Shown in pieces: positions 24,641 to 34,914 of a stretch of DNA of 64,000 nucleotides. The stretch is from Parascedosporium putredinis. Its lineage: Eukaryota; Ascomycota; Sordariomycetes; Microascales; Microascaceae. Every line of letters begins with the position of its first letter. Position 1 is the stretch's first letter. The stretch lies in the NCBI GenBank assembly GCA_949357655.1, contig CASHTG010000015.1, forward strand, positions 3,162,001-3,226,000. The letters run 5' to 3'. A program made the position numbers and the translations under genes. A model generated the notes under the pieces. The model was not told the origin of the DNA and searched no databases. It worked only from the letters and a program-made list of their open reading frames with translations.

Positions 24641-25666
24641 CTAAACCGTCTGGGTACCGTAGCCCTTGATACGGTCGGCAAAGGCCCAGCTCTGCTGCTC
24701 GAGCTTCTCGTTCTCCTTGAGGTCGACGCCATCCTTGGTAACAACGGCGATGGAGTAGGTATCCATGCTCCTAGCGTCGCGGTAGTAGAGGACCTTCATG
24801 CACTCCTTGATGGCCTCCACGGCAGCCTCCTTGGAGAGCTTGGCGGCGGCCTCTTCGTCGGGGACTACCTTGCGGAGGATGGGGATGGCAAGGGCAGAAC
24901 CGAAACCGGTGGCGAGGGAGGGAGCCGAGTAGGTGGTGCCGCGGAGGTCGGCGGAGGCGAGGAAGGGGCGGGAGTCCTCGTCGAGACCGCCCACGAGCAC
25001 GTGGTTCCAGAGGGGGTCAAACTTGTTTCGGCGAGCGTAGAAGAGCTTGGCGAGGTAGCGGTGGAGGTTGGCGGCGGTGAGGTGGGAGGGGGCAGAGGTT
25101 GCGTCGGCGTCGGCCTTGGAGGGGCCGAATAGGACTCGTCGATTTCGAGGTCGTTGAGGTGGCGGATGAGGTATTGCATGTCGGAAATATCGCCGCCAAA
25201 GCCGACGATGGAGGTGCCGGCAAAGGGGAGCAGGCGCTTGACGTCGGTGAAGCGGGCGAGGGAACCGTAGGAGGCTGGATTTGATTTGCAGGGATTTGTT
25301 AGTCGTCGAGGCTCATGGCAAGAGAGGCGGAGGCAGCTGCACAAGGTTTGTTGCAAGCCACGAGGGGAGAAGAAAACAAAACAACACTAACCTAGGTTAT
25401 CCGCAGCAATGACGATGCCATCGCTGTACTTGATGCCTATTACTGAAGTGCCGGTAACGACGGGGGACTGAGTGTGCTGGGTCGGGCCGTGGGCCTGGTT
25501 CATGTACGAGGCGTCGTAGGCGCCGTACACATCATCTCTGGGCTATAAAGACGGCAGAGTTAGCTTTTCAACGAGCATACAACATTGATTCTAAGGCCTT
25601 TGGGGCGGGTTCAGCGGGGAGGTGGGCAAGACGAACTCTTCCCCAAGCCTGAGGTCGGTGGTCCAT
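24641..25666 (-). CDS. pre4: 20S proteasome beta7 subunit (Pre4/PSMB4)
   Basis: A non-catalytic beta subunit of the 20S core, whose C-terminal extension in yeast clamps the two half-proteasomes. Exons are 25666-25637, 25542-25392 and 25274-24641, about 271 residues. Seen: VTGTSVIGIKYSDGIVIAAD, then ASYGSLARFTDVKR, FGGDISDMQYL, GGLDEDSRPFLASADLRGTT, and the C-terminal FADRIKGYGTQTV, which closely follows yeast Pre4 (IKGYGTQ). One C is missing from a run shown as G4 at 25121-25124 on the plus strand. Adding it joins DESYSAP to SKADADATSAPSHL. The first exon encodes only ten residues (MDHRPQAWGR). The gene is convergent with gfa1 and 9 kb from rpt4, a second gene of the same complex. Confidence 0.95.
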
Positions 25667-26628
25667 GATGTTACTGAGGGCGGGAGCTGGTGAGAGAAGC
25701 TTTGGGCTGAGCGGTCGGGGAATTGCAAGCAGGGATCAACGCGCAGAATGAAGGGATAAAATCGCTATCGGTTTAGATCGTAGATGGAGGACGCTCTCTG
25801 GAGATGGCGAGGGTTCCTCGGCGTCGAAGTGGGCAGTTTGTGTGTTGGTGAAGGTGTCGTCGAGACCGGGCTTTTGGGGGTTCGGAGAGCGGTATACTCG
25901 ATAGGCTAGAGCTTCGCGTCGCCTATGCTGCCTTGCCTGCTGTTGCTTGCGCTGGGCTGGGCTGGGGGCAACAAATGGCAGCAAATTGACGATTCGTGCC
26001 TTGATATCTAGGCACCAACAAATGTCCTGTCCCAATCCAATGGATGCTGTGCACCCACGCCCAGCTCGCCAGCCAACCACGGGAGGTACTTTGTAACTTG
26101 TACTTGCATCACTCTGCATCCCCTTATTTCATTTATATGCAGCAGGAGCTCAAGCTTGGACGGCATCGGTACCTGTAAGCTCAGCCAACCCAGCAGGCAG
26201 TCGAAAGTAACGAGTACTTGAAGCAGCTCCTCCAGCACCAACGACTGCCCCCAAACACACCAACAATGCTCAGTCCACCACCATCCACACGTTGAAAAGT
26301 CACCCATTGTCACGGACCATCAAACTCACTCTCTCACGCACACACACGTCCACACACGCACACGACACATATTTCCGACTACGGCAGCGATTGACTCGAG
26401 AGAGCGGAGTTTGTGGGAGAAAAACAAAAAGAAAAACAGCGGAAGTCCCTCGGAGAGAGAGACTACGGGAACATCCACCTTCATTTAGTGCCATAGGTTA
26501 GAAACCCTCTTCCCTTGCCCCCGGGTGCTCCGCAACCTCGAGCTCCCCTAACCAATTTGATTCGCGACCAAGACCAGGCTCTTTTCTTTTCCCGCCGTAC
26601 CCTGCTCCAAGCAGCCCAACCACACACC
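25667..26628. other. divergent intergenic region, pre4 / mitochondrial HMG gene
   Basis: About 960 bp shared upstream region of two divergently transcribed genes. Contains a CA-rich stretch at 26338-26370. I do not see an exact proteasome control element. No gene seen. Confidence 0.5.
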
Positions 26629-27767
26629 ATGCTGTCTACTCTCGCACGAGCGCCCCTTCGCCGGGCTGCCGCCGTCTCCCTTCCTCTCCGCCCGCTGACC
26701 GCCCGCGTCGAGGCGCGCGCGCCGATTGCCGTCTCCGCCGCCACCGGGCCCGCTCTCCGCACGCAGCCCTTCAGCTCCACCAGCTGGGCTGGCGAGGCTG
26801 CCAAGAGCAAGGCTACCAAGAAGAAGACTGTCAAGAAGACGACCAAGAAGGCGGCGGCAGCGAAGCCCAAGCCCAAGCCGAAGAAGAAGAAGGAGCTGAC
26901 GCCCGAGGAGAAGGCTAAGAAGGAGGTTAAGGAACTTAGGGCTAAGGCGCTCCTCACTGAGCCCAAGAAGCTGCCCGACTCCAAGTGGCTCGTCTACATA
27001 ACGCAAGAGCTCAAGGGCACCTTTGTCGGAGGGGACCTTCCCGGGAAGACGGCGGCAGTAAGCCAGGCTTTCAAGGCGCTCTCCACGTTTGAACTCGAGG
27101 TAAGCGACAGAGGCTGCGCAACTTTCCTCGGCGCCTATTCTCCCGCTGTGAAAAATAGCCCTACCCTCATCCATTGCGCTGCGAATCATGCACCACACTA
27201 CCTTTCCCTAAAGTCTTCGAGTTGGAAAACCATAGAATAAAGAAGACTATGCTAACCGTGTTCCTTTTTCACCCGCAGCGCCTTCAGGAGAAGGCCGATG
27301 CCAACCGATTGGCAAATGTGGATGCCTACAAGGCCTGGGTTGAGAGCCACACGGCCCAGCAGATCCACGAGGCCAACCTTGCCCGCGCGCGCCTCAACCG
27401 CAAGCACGACAAGTCGCACCGCAAGATTTCGGACGACCGCCAGCCCAAGAGACCCTCGACGGCCTACTCGCTCTACGTCAAGGCTCGATGGGCGAGTGGG
27501 GAGGTGAGCGCCGTGTCTGCAGCGGAGGCATCTAAGGGTCTGGCGGCCGAGTGGAAGGGGCTTTCGGAGTCTGAGAAGCAGGTATGTTTTTCCTCTTATC
27601 TTCCTGGCCTCAAGGCGGGCCGCAGATCGTCTGCACGGAAGCGTCAAGCAGGCTGTGAAACGTATAGAGAACTAATTTCCGTTTTGTAGGTCTACCACGA
27701 CCAGGCGGCGACTGAGGCGGCTCGGTATGCGAGGGAGAAGGCGTCCTTTGATGCGCAATCGGCCTAG
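26629..27767 (+). CDS. mitochondrial HMG-box DNA-packaging protein (Abf2/mtHMG-like)
   Basis: Likely compacts mtDNA into nucleoids. Exons are 26629-27099, 27279-27581 and 27690-27767, giving 283 residues with no frame breaks. Residues 1-50 form a typical mitochondrial presequence rich in Arg, Ala, Ser and Leu with no acidic residues until Glu28, and RTQPFSS resembles a processing site. Residues 60-92 are a Lys/Ala/Pro tract (for example KATKKKTVKKTTKK) like a histone H1 tail. Residues 112-182 form a divergent first HMG-like box (KLPDSKWLVYITQELKG). Residues 210-278 form a clear HMG box (RQPKRPSTAYSLYVKARW, then AAEWKGLSESEKQ and VYHDQA). The ATG at 26629 was preferred over an upstream in-frame start because it gives the presequence. 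Podospora mtHMG1 and Aspergillus HmbB are the nearest named relatives I know. Confidence 0.88.
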
Positions 27768-28580
27768 CTCTTGTCAAACAGAAAACGAGAGCGGCCAGTT
27801 GAAAGCTAGGAGGGAATTGGATGGCGCATGGCCCTGATCCGTCTTGGCCTCGCCATGCCAACCTTTGAATTGCGCTACTCTATTCTTACCCCCGGCCGGA
27901 GTTATCTTTCTCTTTGTACCAATCTCTGTTTCTTTCGTTTCTGGCAGTTGTTTCTCTTCTCGTCCTTGGCCACTTTTGTCCCCCTCATCTCTACCTGTAG
28001 CACCAAATCTCTTGTTACTGTCGGATAACGTTGTGTTCTTTTTTGTGTAGAATCGATAGTGGGTGTTGTGGACCGGATTTATACCTATGCCTCTTTATAT
28101 GCGTATCTATCCCTAGTTTCTGTTTCCTATGCGAGCGTTGCAAGTTTTGGCTTCTCGGCCCCGTTGAATGGACTGGTGGATAGAAATATATTGCTAGATT
28201 TCAAGCTAAACTTCCGTTTGTTCCGATCCTTTTGAGTCACAATGGATACATGTACATCATAAGGGAAATAATATAAGAGAAGAATGAAGAAGGAAAGAAA
28301 AAGAAAAGAAACCCAACCCGAGATGATAGGGTATACCCAAGTATAGACTCCGCCTCATGCCCAATCCCTAACCCGCATACTTGCATGCATTGATGCTGTC
28401 ATGATACGTGACCCCAAAACACAGGAGGAAACCCTGGGACGGAAAACAAAAGGAAATAACATGAAAGGGTGACTTTGAAAAGCAGATCCCTCTCGTCATC
28501 CTTGAAAGAAGAGGAATGGAACCATACGTCCACCCTTCTAACGAAGATACGCCAAAAAAAGAAGACTCTGGGGTGATGTT
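27768..28580. other. intergenic between convergent genes
   Basis: T-rich 3' flank of the HMG gene, then A-rich sequence before the stop of the minus-strand gene. No gene seen. Confidence 0.6.
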
Positions 28581-29899
28581 TCACGGGAGACTCTGCGCCT
28601 CCTCATCGAGCCTCCTCCCGCGCGCCGCGACAAAGATTTTGGGGACGCCGTCGTCGCCGATCCAAGACATGTCCATGTACTTGAGCCGGCGGACGGTGAC
28701 GAGGTAGAGGAGCAGGTAGATGTGGCCGGCGACGCTGCCCCAGCAGTAGGTGCGGATCCAGGAGAGGGGCTCGTCGCGGTAGCACGAGACGCCCCAGCCG
28801 GCGAAGCCGCTGCGGATCCAGTGGGCGAGGAAGGACCAGGCGCGCCAGCGGGCGGCGGGGTCCCAGGCGGAGCAGTCGAGGAGCCAGTAGCCGCGCTCAA
28901 AGGGGCGGTGGGGGCCGCTGCTCGTGCGGGCGCGGCGCCTAGGCTCGCGCTCGCGCTCTCTGGGCGGTAGCGCTTGTCCAGGTCGAGGTGGCGGGCGAGG
29001 TCCTCGAGGCGCGGGGTGAGGAGGAGGCTTCGGTGACGGGCTCGGCGGCGACGCGGGGCTCCGGGGGAAGAAGTGGAGGGTGGTGGGGTTGATGTCGTGG
29101 GCGGTGGTGACGGGGCCGGGGCGGCGGCGGCGCACGTTTGTGTTTGCGTCGGCGTCGGCGTGGTCGTCTGGGTCATCTGGGCCGAGGCGGAGGAGGGAGT
29201 CGCTCATGCTCCGGGTTGGGGGTGGGGCGCGGGGCCGCGGGGGCCGTGGTCTGACTGGTTGCGGCGGAGAGAGGTTGGGGTGGGCCGGGGACTGTGTCGG
29301 GGCTGGGTTCGGGGCTGGGACCGGGGAACTTGGCTGCAGGGCCGGATGAGCCTCCAGAAACTTGGGGCACGTCGGCGTCGGCGTCGATGTCGAGCGGCCT
29401 TTTGGGGGCCGTGGCGCTGGTTTGATTTGCTGGAGGTAGTGCTCGAGGATGCGCGTGGGGGAGCAAAGGCGTCTACGACGACGGTGCAGGTTGGGTACGA
29501 ATCCGGAATCTCCTCGATGATGTCCGGGTCGTCGCTTGGGGCCGGGCAGCCCGGGGCAGAACCGGCACCGGTATTGGTACCGGTGCAAGGGCTCCCGAAA
29601 CTGCTGGTGGGGGATCATGCTGGGCGGCGTAGTAGTGCTTGGGGCCCGCGCGTACGAAGCTGCCGTGGTCAAAGGATTCTGAGAAGGCGTCGCTTGACAG
29701 GTTGGCACCGGTGCAGTGCGCGGCGGGTGTCACGGCCTCGGGCGCTGGTGGATGGATGTCGCGGAGGCTGGTGACGCGCGAAGGGGTGAATTCGAGGTAG
29801 GCGGCGGCGAGGCGACGGTAGTGGATGTCGCTGGCCGACGTGCAGGGGCCGATACGTGGACGAGGATCTCGGTCTCGCCCTCACCGGGGGATCTTCCAT
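28581..29899 (-). CDS. conserved fungal protein of unknown function, with several frame breaks
   Basis: Real coding sequence on the evidence of codon use and familiar conserved segments, but spread over all three frames. From ATG 29899, with one C added near 29890 and one near 29850, the product begins MEDPPGEGETEILVHVSAP and continues DIHYRRLAAAYLEFTPSRV. A long Pro/Ala/Asp-rich, probably disordered middle follows (DDPDIIEEIPDSYP; PKRPLDIDADADVPQV), then LEDLARHLDLDKRYRP. The conserved Trp-rich C-terminal domain follows (ERGYWLLDCSAWDP, WGVSCYRDEP, YCWGSVAGHIYLLLYLVTVR, WIGDDGVPKIFVAA), ending at 28581. I recall this C-terminal domain from ascomycete proteins with no assigned function. VAGHIYLLLYLVTV is hydrophobic but short for a membrane helix. 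At least six frame changes are needed, and some junctions are not exactly placed. About 440 residues. Confidence 0.7.
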
Positions 29900-31822
29900 G
29901 AGGCAGTGGGAAGGCAAAGGTTTAACGATGCAGGTTGGAAAATGGTGCTTGGGGAAAGGGAGGGTTGTTGTCTTCCCTTTCTCCCGTTGTATTATATGAT
30001 TCTGCTTTGCCCCTTGTTCTTCTTTCCCTTTTACCCACTCCCGCGCGCAAAGGGCTTGGTTAGGCACGAGATGTGCTGCGGGGGAGAAGACTCAGACGAG
30101 AGAAGCGTGAGCGGCCATTTGGCAATGAAGCCGGGTCGTGAATCTCGCGTGGGGTAATACAAGTATATTGCCGTATGGTCGACTAGTCCAGACGTGGATT
30201 TGGGGGCGGCCAAGTTTAGAGTTTAATCGCGTGTCTTTTTTTCCCTATTTAACACGTCGACTTCGCGTGCGTTGAATTTTGGCCCGAGCAGCTGCAAGCC
30301 CAGTATATTGAGAAACGCACGGGGCCGACCCTCGGCCAGCGGGCAAAGTAGATGTATAATAGTGCGAAAAGGGAGAAGAGAGCAGAGACAAGAGGGAATG
30401 GAGCTAAGAATCTTTCTTTCCAGAGCCGATAACCCAAAAGCGAAAAAGAAAAAACCCCGTCAAGGCCTCGTTGATATCTGAACCGCTGGTGCAGAATCTC
30501 GCCCGCGGATCAGCGGGCCACGGCGCGGACGGGAGAGCAGTCGCATTGAGCGAGGGTGGGGCTTGGAAGGCAGGGGAGCGCGGCTAATAGATATTGGCAA
30601 CAGGGGCGAGGGGCCAGCCATTGCGTTGTGACTTCCGCGCATATGCCAAGTAGCATAGTAGAAGCGAGATCGATTTGTCTCGAGAAGTTTGGGTGTGCAG
30701 CTGAGCGGTTGCCTGAAATCACGACGTAGTTGTTCAGCCAGCTGCAGCGTCTTTTGAGGAACGTCGAGATGGATCTGATGGACATGTCATGTCCAGGATG
30801 CATTGATCTGATCGGGACCGACACGCTACAGCTGCTGGACTGCAAGCGGATGATGTGCTATCTAGTTCGGAATGCTTGATGTTTTTTGTTTTTTTATCTT
30901 CATCATGTTCCTTGGAAAGAAATCAATCCCCACGGAAGAAAAACCAAGGGGACAAACTAAAGTGTCCGTAGCTGAGCATGTTCTGCCAGCGCTCTCGGGT
31001 AGACATAGATCTATTGGGACGAGATGTGATGGATTCGTTGCAATCATGTTGTCCTTTGTCATGCTAGGCATCAATTGATGCGTCGTAGACACCACGTTGC
31101 AGATCCAGATCCAGATCCAACTCCAGCCCGCGTCGGGAAAGCCAGCACAAGGCAGGCGGGTCGGTTCCCTTGTTCTGGCGCTGGAACCAACCGGTCTTCG
31201 ATCCGCGATGTGGTGGTGAAGGTGGCCTGCTGCAATTGGAGATGTTCAACGTTCCTGCTGGCGATTGCTGGTGCTGACTGTCGCTAGCCAGGCCCCGCCA
31301 AGCCTCCGCCGTCAGTGGTCAATCGCATTTACCCCAGGAAATTAGTCGGACCCTGGAGGATGCAAGACTTGGAGCACTTTTGAGCCCCAAGGACAAGTAC
31401 CTCAACTGCTGTTCAATCCGAGTCTGGCACTATTACGAACACCTCAACCACAAGCCAAGCCTCTCCACTGCTGGCTCGCATAGGTACATGTAGGCTCCAG
31501 TATCTTTCTGGCTCACCATTTTCAACTCCAGCATCACCATCTACTCCCTGGATTGGATGAATTGGCATTGTCTTCGACCTGCACAAGCAATCTTCCTCTA
31601 ATCGCCTGGAATCCCTCAACTTCTTTTCCATTTTATTCTTATTTTCGGGTTGCAAGCCACCAAGCTCACAACCGTCTCACCTCCCCCTAGTCTTTTTTTT
31701 TTTTTTTCTCCCTTCTCCCCCATTGGAATACTCCTCTTCCATCAACCCCCTTCCACCACCCAAACACCCCAGACCACAACCCCCAACACTATCCCAAGAA
31801 GAAAAGAAAAGAAAACAAAAAA
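29900..31822. other. divergent intergenic region upstream of erg26
   Basis: No gene seen. Includes a 15-base T run (31693-31707) and C/A-rich leader immediately before the erg26 ATG. A short GATCCA repeat lies at about 31098-31116. Confidence 0.5.
31693..31707. repeat. poly(T) tract in erg26 upstream region
   Basis: Fifteen consecutive T on the plus strand, 116 bp before the start codon. Poly(dA:dT) tracts are common nucleosome-excluding promoter elements in fungi. Confidence 0.6.
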
Positions 31823-33081
31823 ATGGCTCAGACAACGACAACGACGACAGAAAAGAAGGCCATCCTCGGCAAGGTCCTGGTCATTGGCGGCAATGGCTTC
31901 CTCGGCCACCACATCGTCAAGCTCCTCTTCTCCAGCTGGAGCGCCACCGTCGCCGTCATCGACCTCAAGTGCGAGCGCAACCGCCTCGACGGCGCCCAGT
32001 ATTTCGAGGCCGACATCACCAACGCCGACGCCGTCAAGGCCGTCTTTGACCAGTTCCGCCCCGACATCGTCATCCACACCGCCTCCCCGCCCCCAGGCCG
32101 AGAGCAAGGTCGCCAACGACCTCTTCCAAAAGGTCAACGTCGAGGGCACCAAGGTCATTGTCGACGCCTGCCTCCACGCCGGCGTCAAGGTCCTCGTCTA
32201 CACCAGCTCCGCCAGCATTCTCTCCGACAACAAGACCGACTTGAGGAACGCCAACGAGAACTTCCCCGTCATCCGCGCCCCCACCAGACCGAGTACTACT
32301 CCGAGACCAAGGTAAGAAGAAACAGACACCACCACCAACAACAACGCCCTGCCTCGCTTCCGTCCTGTATCTCGTCTTTTGTTTACTAGTCGCTGACCTT
32401 CCCTCCCCTTCCCCCTCTCCAGGCTGAAGCCGAAGACATCGTCCTCAAGGCCAACCGCACCGGCGAACACAACCTCCTCACCGCCGCCATCCGTCCCGCC
32501 GGCATCTTTGGCGAGGGCGACGGCATGACCACCAAGCACATGGTCCAAATCTACGTCGACGGCCGCACCAACGTCCAGGTCGGCGACAACAACAACCTCT
32601 TCGACTTTACCTACGTCGGCAACGTCGCCCACGCCCACCTCCTCGCCGCCCTCCGCCTCCTCGCCACCTACCGCCTCCATCCCACCGTGCCCCTCGACAC
32701 CGAGCGCGTCGACGGCGAGGCCTTCCTCGTCACCAACGACAGCCCCATGTACTTTTGGGACTTTGCCCGCACCATGTGGCGCGCCGCCGGCCGGGACGCC
32801 GGCCTCGAGGGCGTCTGGAAGCTGCCCGTCGACGTCGGCATCCTCCTCGGCTTCCTCAGCGAGGTCGCCTTTGGCATCATCCGCAAGCCCCCACCTTCAA
32901 CCGCCAGCGCATCGTCTACTCTTCCATGACTAGGTACTACAACATCAACAAGGCCAAGGAGAGGCTTGGCTACCGCCCCATCGTCTCCCTCGAGGAGGGC
33001 GTCAACAGGGCCGTCCAATGGTGCCTCGAGGACAACAAGCAGCTTGGCGCCGCCGCTGCTGCTAGGAAGAAGCAACAATAA
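31823..33081 (+). CDS. erg26: sterol-4-alpha-carboxylate 3-dehydrogenase (Erg26)
   Basis: NAD(P)-dependent C-3 sterol dehydrogenase/C-4 decarboxylase of the ergosterol pathway, acting with Erg25 and Erg27 in the C4-demethylation complex at the ER. Exons are 31823-32311 and 32423-33081, about 382 residues. The Rossmann motif G22-x-x-G25-x-x-G28 (VIGGNGFLG), IHTASPP, VNVEGTKVIVDAC, the catalytic YSETK (Y-x3-K; the Lys is the last codon of exon 1), RPAGIFGEGD, NLFDFTYVGNVAHAH and the C-terminal YRPIVSLEEGV fit the 3-beta-HSD family. Three frame breaks: one extra C in the C5 run at 32090-32094, and one C missing from each of the C5 runs at 32278-32282 and 32888-32892. Residues needed for catalysis are intact. 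Confidence 0.92.
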
Positions 33082-34914
33082 GTGCAGATGATGCCCCCTT
33101 AGTGGTTCCTGGTCCCTACTTATCTGCATCTCCCCCTAAACCAACCATCCTATCACACTCTCTCTCCCTCTCTTATTCCCTCTTGTCTTGGATGTACATA
33201 TAGCTATATATATCTCTAATGTTTTGTTTGCTTTGGATCGTTTCTCTTTCTCTCGGATCTGGGTTCATTCTGGCGTTGATGTCTCTGATGCATCCGACTT
33301 TCTGCTGCCGCCTATATCTCGAGGCAAGTGCCCATTGTTTCCGTATGATCCTTCATGTATACATGTACCTAATTGAGTGGCACCTTTTCTTGGCCGACGA
33401 TATGATATGCCTCGTGCTCTTCTACCTATCGTGACGCAACATCCATACATCTCTGTCCGTACATGTAGGTCTAGCTGTATAAACCAATGTCCCTCACTCA
33501 TAGTAAAACCATTGTCACCATGGACGTGTCTTGCTAGTCGAGAGCACATCACAAGCTCAGGCAGCCAAGTCCGCAAATACTCTGTTCTTTTTTTCTTTCA
33601 TATTTTTTAACTGAGGTATATATGACTATATATATAGAGCTTTGTGTGTTTCTTTCGCCTGGGCCCCCTTTTTTTTTCTCCCTTAGTTTGTTCCGTCATA
33701 TCGTCAAAGAAAAAAACACTTTCATTAGTGTCCTGCTCAGATCGGCCAGAAATGGGAAAATGCCCACCGGCTTCTTTTCGACACGCCAAGTTTCGATGTA
33801 CATTAAATACGTCTTGATAGATGTCGCAAGCACTCCCACCTGACCCAAATATGTTCCCTTGCCCTAGCCATTAGATTTTAACCCCATTTGGTGGAATGGG
33901 GTCACTCTGGATAGTAAGCCGACGGAAAAGGGAGGGAAGGGAGACAGATAGGCAGTGCACAAGCTACATCTCGTCCCCCTCCCCTTGGAGCTTCTCCCTC
34001 TAAATGTCTCCATAAGAATAAGAGAAAAGAAAAGCCGCTTGTCGGTTTCGGAGGAGAGGATAAGGGGACCAAGAAAAGCGGCACATGTACGTTGGATCAA
34101 AGGGGTGAAATTGGACGCAGCTTCTCATCATGATATGTAACAAGAAGCGGGTTTGCAGAGTTTGAGAAAAGAAAAAGAAAAGCGACAAGAATTTTCGGTG
34201 ACGTGACCCAGATCCAAACATCAGAAGCCTAGACAAGCAGAACCTGTCAAGAAACAAGTAAGAAACAAGATGCGTGTCGTAAAGCCATCCTAATTCGAAG
34301 AGAAGAGAAGAAAATAGAGGATAAGAAGAAAGGCGTAAAGAAGAGGTGAAGAAAGAGAGAGGCTAGATGAAGCGAATAGAAAAGAGGTGAAAGAAGAGAA
34401 AAAAAACGCTTGTTCGTTCCAGGAGTCATTAGAATCGGCCAAGACTAGGTATTGTGCGTAGACAGGGACGTAGAGTTATGTTGGAAAAGAAAAGAAACAA
34501 CGCAGGCTTTTCAAGCGTTGCGCAGATGAAGAAAAACTCCGTAAACAATGCATGAAGACCCCGTCACGCGGCGGGGGTCTCCCGACTCCCGCCGGCGTAG
34601 CGAGGAGGCTCGTTATATGCTAGAGACAGGAGGGTGCGATTGGTCTCTCGTTTCTGTTAAGAGGGGGAAAACGGGGTCGAGGACGGCCGAGTCTATACAT
34701 AGAGGCAAGAAGTTCCTGCTTGAGACTGCAACAAGGCCCCGATCGGAATTTAAGCGGCGGCGGAGGACTGAAGGTGGGCGAGAGAGAAGCGGGGACAGGG
34801 CCAAGATAGGGCGGGGAGAGGGAAAAGGGGAGAGGGAGAGCAACAGGGCAGAGAAGGAGACCGAGGTCAAGTTTAGTTCAGCAGCTATTTGAAAAAAGCT
34901 TTAGTTGCCCATCG
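33082..34914. other. intergenic between convergent erg26 and lrg1
   Basis: About 1.8 kb. The first part is T/C-rich (erg26 3' flank), and 34130-34880 is purine-rich on the plus strand (lrg1 3' flank, pyrimidine-rich in the sense direction). No gene seen. Confidence 0.5.

Noticed and set aside
31742..32188. 148-codon minus-strand frame over erg26
   Set aside because: Antisense shadow of the C-rich codons of erg26.
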